Origin: Clostridium_X cadaveris | GTDB lineage: Bacteria > Bacillota > Clostridia > Clostridiales > Clostridiaceae | DNA length: 64,000 nt | Assembly (NCBI RefSeq): GCF_039521325.1 | Contig: NZ_BAAACD010000016.1 | Strand: one strand, 5' to 3' | Part shown: piece by piece, positions 53,932-63,117 of the stretch | Layout: each line of letters starts with the position of its first letter | Position numbering within the stretch: position 1 is the first letter of the stretch | Notes under the pieces: generated by a model | Database searches by the model: none | What the model saw: only the letters and a program-made list of their open reading frames with translations | Told to the model about the DNA's origin: nothing | Made by a program: the position numbers and the translations under genes

Positions 53932-54654
53932 CTACTTATTATAATTTTCTAAAGTATCAAAAGTATATCCTTGTTCTTTTAAGGACTTTATTATTCTTGG
54001 AAGAGCTTCCACCGTTGTTTTCTTTCCTTTAGCATCATGCATTAAAATTATGGCTTTATCTTTTCCTTTTATTTGTTTCATAACATTATTGTATATAGAT
54101 GCAGCTGATGCATGGTCTGTCATACCATCTCCAGAATCCACATCCCAATTAAAATAATGTATTCCTTTTTTTTCTAACTCATTAGCAAGTTTTATATTAA
54201 ACTGTTTACCATTTCTTTTTCTGACAACACTATTTTTTGAGCCACCAGGAAATCTAAAAAGCTTACTTGGACTTCCTGTTATTGATTCTATAAGTTCTTG
54301 ATCTTTATTGAAATTATCCCAAAATGTCTTTTCTGAAGAATATACTTTTTGAAAATCATGCTCATATGTATGATTCCCTATAGCGTTTCCTTCCTCATAA
54401 GCTCTCTTCATAAACCTTACATCTTCTTCATATATAGGTTTAATAACAAAAAATGTAGCGTGGACACCTTCACTTTTCAATATATCAAGTACCTTTTCAG
54501 TATTTTTGCTTGGACCGTCATCAAAGGTCAAATATGCAACTTTTTCACCTTCCGATGCTTTCGCTACCTTCACATTAGTTATACTGGCTAAAATTCCAGC
54601 AATTATAGTTATTGCAAGAATAAAAGCATAAATTCTTATAGTAGTTTTTTTCAT
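53932..54654 (-). CDS. polysaccharide deacetylase
   Basis: 240 residues. N-terminal signal anchor (about 7-27), then a NodB/CE4 domain: YLTFDDGPS with metal Asp, NHTYEHDF with metal His pair, RFPGGS, YFNWDVDSGD and IILMHDAKGK. It should remove N-acetyl groups from peptidoglycan outside the membrane. ATG follows GGAGGTG. Single gene. Confidence 0.92.
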   Translation of the reverse strand: MKKTTIRIYAFILAITIIAGILASITNVKVAKASEGEKVAYLTFDDGPSKNTEKVLDILKSEGVHATFFVIKPIYEEDVRFMKRAYEEGNAIGNHTYEHDFQKVYSSEKTFWDNFNKDQELIESITGSPSKLFRFPGGSKNSVVRKRNGKQFNIKLANELEKKGIHYFNWDVDSGDGMTDHASAASIYNNVMKQIKGKDKAIILMHDAKGKKTTVEALPRIIKSLKEQGYTFDTLENYNK

Positions 54655-54676
54655 AATAAAATATACACCTCCATAT

Positions 54677-54769
54677 TTAGTCTTCTAAAATAGGGTGCAT
54701 ATATCTCAAGGATTTATTCATATTTTCTAATGTTTCTTTTGGAGCAAGATATATATTTGCTTCGCCATG
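54677..54769 (-). pseudogene. C-terminal gene fragment
   Basis: An open frame of 30 codons without a start reads HGEANIYLAPKETLENMNKS and ends HPILED before TAA (54677-54679); a stop lies five codons upstream. The sequence looks like a real protein C-terminus, but I cannot name the family. Confidence 0.35.
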
Positions 54770-54805
54770 CAATGATAATTATGGATTTTCAAAAAATAAA
54801 TAACA

Positions 54806-54838
54806 GCCTCTAAAGGAATTTAGAGGCCCTTATTTTTT
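54806..54838 (+). terminator. orphan terminator
   Basis: GCCTCTAAA/TTTAGAGGC with four-base loop and T6 on the plus strand; no intact gene precedes it. Confidence 0.6.
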
Positions 54839-54886
54839 ATATAAAATATTTTCTATAGGCTTTCACTTCCCTATCCTTTTATTACA

Positions 54887-54917
54887 CAACTGCACAAACT
54901 TCACGATGCTGCAGTTG
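54887..54917. repeat. inverted repeat in a gene-poor stretch
   Basis: CAACTGCA/TGCAGTTG perfect arms, 15 bases apart, no T run after it. It may be an end structure of a lost mobile element. Confidence 0.4.
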
Positions 54918-54959
54918 ATTTTGCAAAAGTATTTAAGCCTTAGTTTAGCTGAACATTAT

Positions 54960-55130
54960 ATGACTTTATATATAATAATACTGAGGCAGCCGAGACTCTA
55001 AAGGCCGTGGTCCTGCCTTAACGTGTCATTGAATCCAGCTTCATTTGTGCCTGCTCTCATTACCATGGGGTAATACACCTTCCCATAAAATTTTATGGAT
55101 CTTTCTCAATACCTAGAGCTTCACATTAAA
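54960..55130 (-). mobile_element. possible remnant of a transposase (TnpB-like) 3' end
   Basis: A block less AT-rich than its surroundings. On the minus strand one frame reads RKIHKILWEGVLPHGNERAG then TNEAGFNDTLRQDHGL before a stop (55014-55016 region), reminiscent of the tail after the last catalytic Asp of TnpB proteins. The same DNA folds into stems (GAGGCAG/CTGCCTT, TTACC/GGTAA). Upstream frames are broken. The rest of 55131-55490 shows no gene. Confidence 0.3.
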
Positions 55131-55490
55131 ATCAAAACTATCTCTCATATACCTCTGCTTAAAACAACATTTTTCTATAGGTATATTTTCCTGACAAACC
55201 ATAATAGTTATAATAAAACTCCATATGAACTTTGGTCTATTTACAGCACGCCAATTTGGGTATGCTTTATCCAAAATTATTTTTATACCACATCATAAAG
55301 TTTTATTTTCCTCTCACCTACTATCTCAAAAATAGTCATTCCTAGGATTAAATTTAAACTTTAAGCCTTTTACCTATTGAAGTAATGGTCTATATATATT
55401 AAATAAAGCGCTTCATGGACTTTCATTTGACTTCATTCTAACTCACAACTTAACTATTTTCAATATTTTTCCATAAAAACATTTAGACAT

Positions 55491-55793
55491 TTATTTTATT
55501 TTATTCTTAATACCGTCATGTAAATACTTTAGATGAGTAATATCTACACCTTCATCCTCTAAAGTTTGTAATCTCTTCTCAACCTTTGTCATAGTATCTT
55601 GTGCTTCATCATAATCCTTAGCTTTTATACATGCACTTGTATACTGCAATAAATAATCTACCTTCATAACTAATTCAGCTAGATCCTGCCTTTCCTCATT
55701 TGCTAAATGTAATATCATTGCATATATCTTTGCTGATGATTTTTTCTTTGCTTCCTTTAACATATCATTATTTGCACTAGTCTTCTTTGCCAT
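55491..55793 (-). CDS. small helical hypothetical protein
   Basis: 100 residues, almost all helical and charged (KIYAMILHLANEERQDLAEL, ACIKAKDYDEAQDTMTKVEK), with no Cys motif, signal or membrane helix. Family not recognised. A good AGGAGG-type site (GGAGGAATAAGA) precedes the ATG. It follows the penicillin-binding protein gene in the same direction with a 170-base gap. Confidence 0.65.
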   Translation of the reverse strand: MAKKTSANNDMLKEAKKKSSAKIYAMILHLANEERQDLAELVMKVDYLLQYTSACIKAKDYDEAQDTMTKVEKRLQTLEDEGVDITHLKYLHDGIKNKIK

Positions 55794-55963
55794 TCTTATT
55801 CCTCCATAAAATTTTCATCTTAAATTACATATAATTTCATTATGATTTCCATTTTTAATAAAATTTATCCTCATGATTTATTTATTATAAAAAATAAGAA
55901 GCTATAACAAGACTAAAATCAATTTTTAAAAAAGTTTTAATCTCATTACGCTCCTATAATTTA

Positions 55964-57994
55964 TTATTTTACTGTCTGTAAAGCTTTTTTGACCATTGGT
56001 ATAACATAATGACTTCCACCTCTATCTTTAACGTCCTCCGCCATTACTGCTACTAAGAGATTATTATTTCCCTTATTTGTAGTCATTGCTACGAACCATC
56101 CAAGCTCTGTTCCTGTTGTATCGCTTTGGCTTGCTTTTATTTCTGCCGTTCCTGTTTTTCCTGCTATTTTTAATCCATCTATATATGCTTCATGGCCTGT
56201 ACCACTTGGATTTTCAACAACCTGTATAAGTGAATTTAAAACTGTATCAGCAGCATCCTTTGAAACCGCATTCTCTTTCCAAATCTTTGCCTGTATTGAA
56301 TCCTTATACTCAAGATATGGATTCAATACATTACCACCATTTAAAAACATAGTATAAATAGATGCTAAGTGAAGAGGATTTATAAGAATCTCTCCCTGTC
56401 CATATCCACTATCTGCAAGCTGAACATCTGTCTTTATAGCTCCATCTGACGCAAATTTTGAAGTTGACACTCCATATTCAAAAGGTAAATTCTCATCAAA
56501 TCCTAGCTTTTTTAATTCCTCTGCAAATTTATCTTTTCCTATGTCTAAGGCAGCTTGAGCAAAATATATATTATCCGAATGTACCATGGCATTTAATAAG
56601 TTAGTCTCACTTCCATAGTCAGAAACTCTTGTTACAAAATAGTCTCCCCAGCTGCTGTCTTTTTGCCATTTAAGACCTGATATAGGCTTGGTAGCATTTG
56701 CATCTAATGTTTTAGTATCTAATCCTATTGCTGCAGTTATAGGTTTAAATGCGGAACCTGGTACAGCATTACTTTGAAATCTATTGTATAAAGGTTTGTT
56801 CGTATCTGAATTTAATGAATCCCATTTTTCTTGAGACATACCCATAACAAAATCATTAGGATCATATCCCGGAGCACTTACAAGAGCTAAAACTTCTCCT
56901 GTATTAGGATTCATTGCTACAGATGTACCTTTGTCTTTTTCTAATTGATTATACAAAAGAGTTTGTAGAGAGTTATCTATAGTAACTATAACATCATTAC
57001 CATTTTTAACTTCTCTTGATGCTATTGTAGATTTTTTCTTTCCTAGCTTGTCAGTGATGTATATTTCCGCACCATCTATCCCTCTAAGCTTTTCTTCATA
57101 TAATTTTTCAAGGCCTGCTTTGCCTAAAACCGAATTTTGATTATAATTTTGCCCTTTACGAGCTTCTAATTCTTCAGCATTTATACTTTGGACGTATCCA
57201 GTAAGATGCGCTGCTATTGCTCCTAATGGATATATTCTGCTCTGTTTGTCGTTAACCATTATTCCTGGTATGGTTAAAAGATTTTTTACTCTAGCATCAT
57301 TTGCTGATATTACTTTTATAGGTACAAACATATCGTCTTTTACATAAGATGCTCCAAGTTTATTATTTATGATATCAGGCGAAATTTCTAATATCTCGGC
57401 TATTGTTTTTATAGCTTCATCTTTATTTACAAGTTTACCTGGTACTATTCCTACGTCCGCTGCAATCCCATCTTTAGCCAAGGCATTTTTGTTTCTATCT
57501 AATATGCTTCCTCTTGTAGCTCTCTTAGTAGTTATTCTAACCTTATCACTGTCTCCAAGCTCTGGAAATATAGCCTGAGAATTCCATAGTAACTTATATT
57601 CTTTTGATTCCTTATCTTTTACTGTCTTAATATTGTTTTGAAAGCTTATGTCTCCTGCTGCAGTGTTCATATCTGTAGTATAGGTTATGCTTGCTTCGTC
57701 TCCATCCTTGGATGTTTCGCTAACTTCTATCTCTATGTTTTGTGCTTCTATACCCTCGTATATATTTTTATTTCTTGCTATAAAATCTTCTTTTGATATA
57801 TTCTCTTTGCTATCATTGCTGATCGCGTTATACATGGCTTCATAATCTTTTGAATTTAATAGTTCTACATACGCATTTAAAGCATCTTCAGGCTTATTAG
57901 CGGATTTTTTAGTCATGAAGAAAATTCCTCCACCTATTAAAACTACACCTAAAACAGCTGCTATACCTATGTATACCCCTTTATTTTTTATCAT
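55964..57994 (-). CDS. MecA-like class B penicillin-binding protein
   Basis: 676 residues. One membrane anchor (8-28), an NTF2-like MecA_N domain (about 35-145), a PBP dimer domain beginning RGSILDRN (161), and a transpeptidase with Ser414 in SAFK, SDN at 473-475 and KTG at 613-615. It cross-links peptidoglycan outside the membrane. The MecA_N domain is the one found in PBP2a of resistant staphylococci and in PBPs with low beta-lactam affinity; resistance here is only an inference. ATG follows AGAGGGGAT. Confidence 0.92.
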   Translation of the reverse strand: MIKNKGVYIGIAAVLGVVLIGGGIFFMTKKSANKPEDALNAYVELLNSKDYEAMYNAISNDSKENISKEDFIARNKNIYEGIEAQNIEIEVSETSKDGDEASITYTTDMNTAAGDISFQNNIKTVKDKESKEYKLLWNSQAIFPELGDSDKVRITTKRATRGSILDRNKNALAKDGIAADVGIVPGKLVNKDEAIKTIAEILEISPDIINNKLGASYVKDDMFVPIKVISANDARVKNLLTIPGIMVNDKQSRIYPLGAIAAHLTGYVQSINAEELEARKGQNYNQNSVLGKAGLEKLYEEKLRGIDGAEIYITDKLGKKKSTIASREVKNGNDVIVTIDNSLQTLLYNQLEKDKGTSVAMNPNTGEVLALVSAPGYDPNDFVMGMSQEKWDSLNSDTNKPLYNRFQSNAVPGSAFKPITAAIGLDTKTLDANATKPISGLKWQKDSSWGDYFVTRVSDYGSETNLLNAMVHSDNIYFAQAALDIGKDKFAEELKKLGFDENLPFEYGVSTSKFASDGAIKTDVQLADSGYGQGEILINPLHLASIYTMFLNGGNVLNPYLEYKDSIQAKIWKENAVSKDAADTVLNSLIQVVENPSGTGHEAYIDGLKIAGKTGTAEIKASQSDTTGTELGWFVAMTTNKGNNNLLVAVMAEDVKDRGGSHYVIPMVKKALQTVK

Positions 57995-58061
57995 AGATAT
58001 CCCCTCTTTTATTTTTATTTATATCCAATTCTAATATATCATGTTTTCTATATGAAAAATA

Positions 58062-59528
58062 TTAATTTTGTTCTAATATTTCCTCTACCATATTCATGTT
58101 GATATTTTCTTCAAGAATATCACATAGTTTATCATACTGCATCATCTTATATTCTCTATAGTTCATCTCTTCTTCTATATCCATGTTAAGTTTTTCTTTT
58201 ATTTCATTCACTAATTTTAATGCGAAGTCTCCTTCATCAAATAATCCATGTATATATGTTCCTAGGACTCTTCCATCAGGACTCTTCATTCCAAGAACCT
58301 TTCCATCCTCTCCCTTTATCCATATGTTTTCCTGACATAGAGGAGAACTCTCTCCATTGTGTATTTCATAACCAGTTATTTCATTTCCATTGCAATCTAT
58401 ACCCTTAATTTGTCTGGTATTTTTTATTTTATTGAATGTTGTTTCCATGTCCAAGAACCCAAGACCTTCTTCTACTCTTGGCTCCCCTTCCACCCCTTCA
58501 AGGTCGCTTATCCTTTTTCCTAGGATTTGATATCCTCCACATACCCCTAAGATTAACGTTCCATCTTCTTTTGCTTTGACTAGAGCCTCTTTAAACCTGC
58601 TATTCTTTACAAAATTTAAATCATCAATAGTATTTTTACTTCCAGGAATTATTATCATATGAGCACCGCTTAAATCTTTTGGATTTTCTACGTATCTAAC
58701 ATTCACGTTTTTTATCTTTCCTAAAGAATTAAAGTCTGTAAAGTTTGACATATGAGGAAGCCTTATTACAGCCACATCTACGCCTTGTCCTTTTATGTTT
58801 CTTATATTTTCAGTAGCTGCATCCTCTTCTTCTATATCAAGTTCCACATGAGGCATTACCCCTAAAACAGGTATATGTATTATATCCTCTATCTGTCTCA
58901 TAGCACCTTCAAATAATTCTTTTCTTCCTCTAAATTTGTTTATTATAACTCCTTTTACTCTGCTTCTTTCATTTTCATCTAAAAGCATTATAGTCCCAAC
59001 TATAGATGCAAAAACCCCTCCTTTGCTTATATCTGCTACTAGTATTACTGGGGCATCTGCCATTTCAGCCATCTTCATATTTGCTATATCTGTATCTTTT
59101 AAATTTATTTCAGCACAGCTTCCTGAACCTTCTAAAACTATAACATCATAATCTTTTGATATGTCATCAAAAGCCTCTTTGGCTATGGTTCTTAAATAAG
59201 GATTTAGCTCTCTATATTTGTAAGCATCCATGGTACAATGTACTTTTCCTCTTACTATAACTTGAGTTTTATATCCGGCGCTTGGTTTCATAAGAACTGG
59301 GTTCATATATTCTTTAGGCTCTATTTCACATGCTTCAGCTTGTACAACTTGAGCCCTTCCAATTTCGTCTCCATCTTTAGTTACAAAGGAATTCAATGAT
59401 ATGTTTAATGCTTTAAATGGAGCTACATTATAACCTTTTCTTTTGAAATATCTGCAAAAGGCTGTAGCAACAGTACTTTTCCCTACTGAAGAAGCAGTTC
59501 CAAGAAACATTATCTTTTTTGTACCCAT
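58062..59528 (-). CDS. cobQ: cobyric acid synthase
   Basis: 488 residues. N-terminal P-loop amide ligase domain (MFLGTASSVGKSTVATAFCR, KALNISLNSFVTKDGDEIGR) and a C-terminal class I glutaminase-like domain with nucleophile Cys in GVCGGYQILGK near 332 and His in YIHGLFDEGDF near 428. It amidates four side chains of adenosylcobyrinic acid a,c-diamide. Last gene of a five-gene corrinoid operon; 11 bases after the Dph6-like gene. No other cobalamin synthesis genes are in the window. Confidence 0.95.
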   Translation of the reverse strand: MGTKKIMFLGTASSVGKSTVATAFCRYFKRKGYNVAPFKALNISLNSFVTKDGDEIGRAQVVQAEACEIEPKEYMNPVLMKPSAGYKTQVIVRGKVHCTMDAYKYRELNPYLRTIAKEAFDDISKDYDVIVLEGSGSCAEINLKDTDIANMKMAEMADAPVILVADISKGGVFASIVGTIMLLDENERSRVKGVIINKFRGRKELFEGAMRQIEDIIHIPVLGVMPHVELDIEEEDAATENIRNIKGQGVDVAVIRLPHMSNFTDFNSLGKIKNVNVRYVENPKDLSGAHMIIIPGSKNTIDDLNFVKNSRFKEALVKAKEDGTLILGVCGGYQILGKRISDLEGVEGEPRVEEGLGFLDMETTFNKIKNTRQIKGIDCNGNEITGYEIHNGESSPLCQENIWIKGEDGKVLGMKSPDGRVLGTYIHGLFDEGDFALKLVNEIKEKLNMDIEEEMNYREYKMMQYDKLCDILEENINMNMVEEILEQN

Positions 59529-59539
59529 AGTTTTTCCTC

Positions 59540-60187
59540 CTATTTTATATTTAAATATCCGTAATCATTTGTTATAGTATTTTCTTGAATTTCAAATGGT
59601 ATTGAGTAATTGTAGATAGGACCATCAAAAACAAATGTATGATATTCCCCATTTTCTCCACATGGGTCTGCTCCAGTGTTCTTTATTTTCGCTACAAGCT
59701 CTCTTGTTAGAATTTCTCCCAAGAATTCTTCCCCTAAAAATTCTAACTTTACATTTTTAAGAACTGTTTTAAATCCACTGTCTATAAATTCGTAAGTTAA
59801 CTTTTCTCTGTCTTCTTGCCATAATGGAAATATAGCTTCCATTACCGCAGCTTCGCATCTATCAGTACACCATGCTCTATGATGTTCTATGTCTATATCT
59901 CCGAATACACATGCTTCAGCACCTAAATCTCTTTGACTTCGTAGAACTTCTTCAAAAACCTTTTCATATTGATTACCATCGCATTCAACTGGTATAAGCG
60001 GAATATCTAATGATTTTGATACCTCATTAAGAATATTTCGTGGTACTCCATGAAACCAGCTCTTATCTTTATCCTTATCTATAGTAACTAAAAGACCTAC
60101 TGGAGTATTCCCTTCTTTTATCATTCTATATAATGCAAGAGTACTGTCCTTTCCACAGCTGTATGACATAATAAATTTTTTGCCCAT
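59540..60187 (-). CDS. Dph6-like ATP-pyrophosphatase (adenine nucleotide alpha hydrolase)
   Basis: 215 residues. N-type PP-loop SYSCGKDSTLALYRM near 8, and the Dph6 signatures FGDIDIEHHRAW near 97 and GADPCGENGEYHTFVFDGP near 173. In eukaryotes and archaea Dph6 amidates diphthine on EF2, a modification bacteria lack. Here it is embedded between btuD and cobQ (gaps of 12 and 11 bases), so a role in corrinoid salvage, perhaps an amide-bond ligation, is the natural inference. Confidence 0.85.
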   Translation of the reverse strand: MGKKFIMSYSCGKDSTLALYRMIKEGNTPVGLLVTIDKDKDKSWFHGVPRNILNEVSKSLDIPLIPVECDGNQYEKVFEEVLRSQRDLGAEACVFGDIDIEHHRAWCTDRCEAAVMEAIFPLWQEDREKLTYEFIDSGFKTVLKNVKLEFLGEEFLGEILTRELVAKIKNTGADPCGENGEYHTFVFDGPIYNYSIPFEIQENTITNDYGYLNIK

Positions 60188-60199
60188 AGCATATCTCTC

Positions 60200-60955
60200 C
60201 TATTTCCATTTTTCTAGCGCCTCAATCATGAAACTTTTTATATCTATTCCATAAACAGATTCTAGTTTTTCTTTCTCTAAAACACTTTTTGCATTGCCTA
60301 AAGATACTATTTTACCATTCTTAAGCATCAATATACTTTCACTAAACATCTGAACTAAATTCAAATCATGTAGAACTCCTATGACAGTTTTGTTATTCTC
60401 CTTTATCCATTTGTTTACATACATTAAAATTTCTATCTGACATTTTAAGTCCAAATGATTAGTAGGTTCGTCTAATAAAAGAATGTCAGGATCTTGAGCA
60501 AATGCCCTTGCAAGGTAAACCCTTTGAAGCTGTCCTCCTGATAATTCATTTATAACCCTATCTTTGCAATCCAAAAGCCCTACAGTTTCTATGCAGCTTA
60601 AGACCTTCTCTTCATCTTTTTTAGAAAGTGTTGAAAATGCTCCTTGAATGTGTGCATACCTTCCTAAAGCAACTGTCTCAAAAACTGTATAAGGAAAATA
60701 AATTTCTGAAGTTTGAGTCATAAGCGCTACTTTTTTAGCTAGTTCTCTTCTTTTGGTATGCTTCACTTCTTCACCATCTATTTTTACAATACCTTTATAA
60801 TCAATAAGATTTGCAATAGCTCTTAACAAAGTCGTCTTTCCACAGCCATTTGGTCCTACTATAGATAAATTCTGACCAGGTTCTACTTTAAAGGAGACTC
60901 CCTTAACAACATCAGTTCCATCATATCCGCAATATAAATCCTTTATCTCAAGCAC
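60200..60955 (-). CDS. btuD: corrinoid/iron-type ABC transporter ATP-binding protein
   Basis: 251 residues. Walker A GPNGCGKTTLLRA near 35, signature LSGGQLQRVYLARA near 135, Walker B ILLLDEPTNHLD, and switch His in VLHDLNL. It drives the BtuC permease. GTG start within AGGTGATTAG-GTG, four bases after btuC. Naming as corrinoid uptake rests on cobQ in the same operon; iron-siderophore systems look alike. Confidence 0.85.
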   Translation of the reverse strand: MLEIKDLYCGYDGTDVVKGVSFKVEPGQNLSIVGPNGCGKTTLLRAIANLIDYKGIVKIDGEEVKHTKRRELAKKVALMTQTSEIYFPYTVFETVALGRYAHIQGAFSTLSKKDEEKVLSCIETVGLLDCKDRVINELSGGQLQRVYLARAFAQDPDILLLDEPTNHLDLKCQIEILMYVNKWIKENNKTVIGVLHDLNLVQMFSESILMLKNGKIVSLGNAKSVLEKEKLESVYGIDIKSFMIEALEKWK

Positions 60956-60959
60956 CTAA

Positions 60960-61988
60960 TCACCTACTTCTCCTGTTAAAATATAAGTACGCAAAGAATG
61001 GAGCTCCTATAATTGCAGTTATTGCTCCTATTGGCAGTTCTGATGGTGCTGCTATAGTTCTAGCAACCATATCTGTCACAACCATTAAAGTTCCTCCAAG
61101 TACCATACACATAGGTATTACCACCTTATGTCTTGATCCAAAAATCTTTCTTACTAAATGAGGGATTATAAGATCTATAAATCCTATAGTCCCACTTAAT
61201 GCTACAGAAGTACCTGTTAAAAGTGCTGTAGCTGTAAATAATATTTTTTTAACTGATTTAGTTTCTACTCCTACAGACTTGGCTTGTTCCTCTCCAAAAC
61301 TTAAAACATCCATTTCTCTGCAATATTTTAAAACAATCAATATGCCTATAATGAAAAATGGCATCCCCATTGCAAGATATGCCCATCCCTTCATAGAGAA
61401 AGATCCCATCTGCCACATAGTTATCGTTTTTATATCTTCGCTATATAATGCAGAAATAGTTGTAAGTATCGCATTAGTAAAAAGAGAAAACACCATTCCT
61501 GCCAAGATTATCGTACTATTAGAAAGACTTCTATCAACCTTATTAGAAAAAGTTATAACTGCGAATACTGTGATAACGCCTGAAATGAATCCTATTACAG
61601 GCAATGCTAAATTTCCTATAACAGGTATTGATATTCCTAGTATTATATACGCTCCCACCCCTAAAGAGGCTCCTGAAGAAACTCCTAATGTAAATGGTGA
61701 TGCTAATGGGTTCTTTAAAATAGATTGAACTACAGCTCCACTCACTGAAATAGCTGCTCCCACACAAAATGCTAAAAGCACTCTTGGAAATCTTATAACC
61801 CATATTATTGATACGTCCTTTGGCTCTATCCCCTTCATAATTGGTAAATTAAAAAGCTTATTCCCTATTATGGATATAACCTCGCCTATACTTATATAGG
61901 AACTTCCAATAGAAGTTCCCATAAAAATCACTAAAATTACTGCGGGGATTAGCAGTAATTTTAGTGATTTATTTAGTTTCCTATTCAT
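60960..61988 (-). CDS. btuC: FecCD-family ABC transporter permease
   Basis: 342 residues with about ten membrane helices. Family blocks: RFPRVLLAFCVGAAISVSGA, NPLASPFTLGVSSGASLG, GTIGFIDLIIPHLVRKIFG. Forms the channel with the ATPase next door. Its start lies inside the last codons of btuF (eight-base overlap) with only a weak ribosome site, so translation is probably coupled. Confidence 0.88.
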   Translation of the reverse strand: MNRKLNKSLKLLLIPAVILVIFMGTSIGSSYISIGEVISIIGNKLFNLPIMKGIEPKDVSIIWVIRFPRVLLAFCVGAAISVSGAVVQSILKNPLASPFTLGVSSGASLGVGAYIILGISIPVIGNLALPVIGFISGVITVFAVITFSNKVDRSLSNSTIILAGMVFSLFTNAILTTISALYSEDIKTITMWQMGSFSMKGWAYLAMGMPFFIIGILIVLKYCREMDVLSFGEEQAKSVGVETKSVKKILFTATALLTGTSVALSGTIGFIDLIIPHLVRKIFGSRHKVVIPMCMVLGGTLMVVTDMVARTIAAPSELPIGAITAIIGAPFFAYLYFNRRSR

Positions 61989-62892
61989 ACTGTTCTGGGT
62001 ATATAGCTTTCGCCATTTCCTTTAAAGCTTTTACAACATTTTGTGTTGATCTAGATGATGAATTTTGGTCAATTAAAAATACTTTATTGTTTTTAATTGC
62101 ATTAACATTTTCCCAGCCTGGACGTTGCTTTATTAATTCTACAGCATTTGGTATGTAAGTTTCATTTGTCAATATTACATCTGGATTATCTGAAATAACA
62201 TTTTCTTCACTTGGAGCAATCCATCCAGTTTCATTAGCAAATATATTTTCAGCTCCTATAATATTTATTAGTTCATTTAAAAAAGTGTCCGTTCCAAAAC
62301 TATATAGTCCAGGAGTAGATCCTATCTCAAAATAAACTTTCTTTTTATCTTTTATTGTGTCTCCAATTTTCTTTATATCCTCTACATCTTTTTTCATATC
62401 TTTTACAAGTTGTTTTCCTTTTTCAGATGTTCCTGTAATATCAGATAAAAATGTTATGTCATCATATATACCATCTAAGTTTTTGCTACTTGGCATATAT
62501 ACGACTGGTATTCCTGCGTCTTTTATGCTCTTTAATGGATCTTCACTTCCCGACTTACTCATTGTAGATGCTATAACAATATCTGGCTCTAACGAAATTA
62601 TTGTTTCTGCATTTATATTCATGAAATCAATCTTGGTTCTATCTTCTCTAAGACCCTCTATATCATCTGAATATTTATCAGTGCATATGATCTTATCCCC
62701 TAATCCTAATGCAGCTAATATTTCTGTATTAGAGGATGAGGCTGATACGATCTTTTCTATTTTTTTAGGTTGAGTAAACTCATTACCTTCTCTATCCTTT
62801 TTAGTAACAGTCTTGTCTCCACATCCTGCTAATAATGCCATAATCATTATTGACATTATAAAATATATTATATGCTTTCTTTTAATCCTCAC
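61981..62892 (-). CDS. btuF: ABC transporter substrate-binding lipoprotein
   Basis: 303 residues. Type II signal peptide with lipobox LLAGC (Cys24), then the two-lobed BtuF/FepB fold (KIEKIVSASSSNTEILAALG, SLEPDIVIAS, PVVYMPSSKN). It captures the corrinoid outside the membrane and hands it to BtuC. The frame is open to 62916, but AGGAGG lies seven bases before the GTG at 62892, which is taken as start. I find no cobalamin riboswitch upstream. Confidence 0.86.
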   Translation of the reverse strand: MRIKRKHIIYFIMSIMIMALLAGCGDKTVTKKDREGNEFTQPKKIEKIVSASSSNTEILAALGLGDKIICTDKYSDDIEGLREDRTKIDFMNINAETIISLEPDIVIASTMSKSGSEDPLKSIKDAGIPVVYMPSSKNLDGIYDDITFLSDITGTSEKGKQLVKDMKKDVEDIKKIGDTIKDKKKVYFEIGSTPGLYSFGTDTFLNELINIIGAENIFANETGWIAPSEENVISDNPDVILTNETYIPNAVELIKQRPGWENVNAIKNNKVFLIDQNSSSRSTQNVVKALKEMAKAIYPEQYE

Positions 62893-62958
62893 TTTAACCC
62901 CTCCTATTGTTTTCATTAAAACCTTTAATTTATTTTTTTTATTATATATGAGTAAAAG

Positions 62959-62994
62959 AAAAGTAGTAATTTATAATGAAAAATTACTACTTTT
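62959..62994 (-). terminator. terminator after the PFOR gene
   Basis: AAAAGTAGTAATTT/AAATTACTACTTTT perfect 14-base stem, eight-base loop, T-rich tail on the minus strand, between PFOR and btuF. Confidence 0.7.
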
Positions 62995-63117
62995 AGTATA
63001 TCAAATTTTATTAAAAAATAAAGTTTTAAGGATTATTATTTTCCTCCATCTTTATTTCTCTCTCCAATACAAAAGTCATTAACACTCGAAGAAGAAATAT
63101 AGACTCCCTTTGTAAAG

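Noticed and set aside
55095..55298. 67-codon open frame on the plus strand in the gene-poor stretch
   Set aside because: No ribosome site, unlikely composition and antisense to the possible transposase remnant.
62893..63117. Cobalamin riboswitch before btuF
   Set aside because: No B12-box-like sequence; the only structure is the PFOR terminator.
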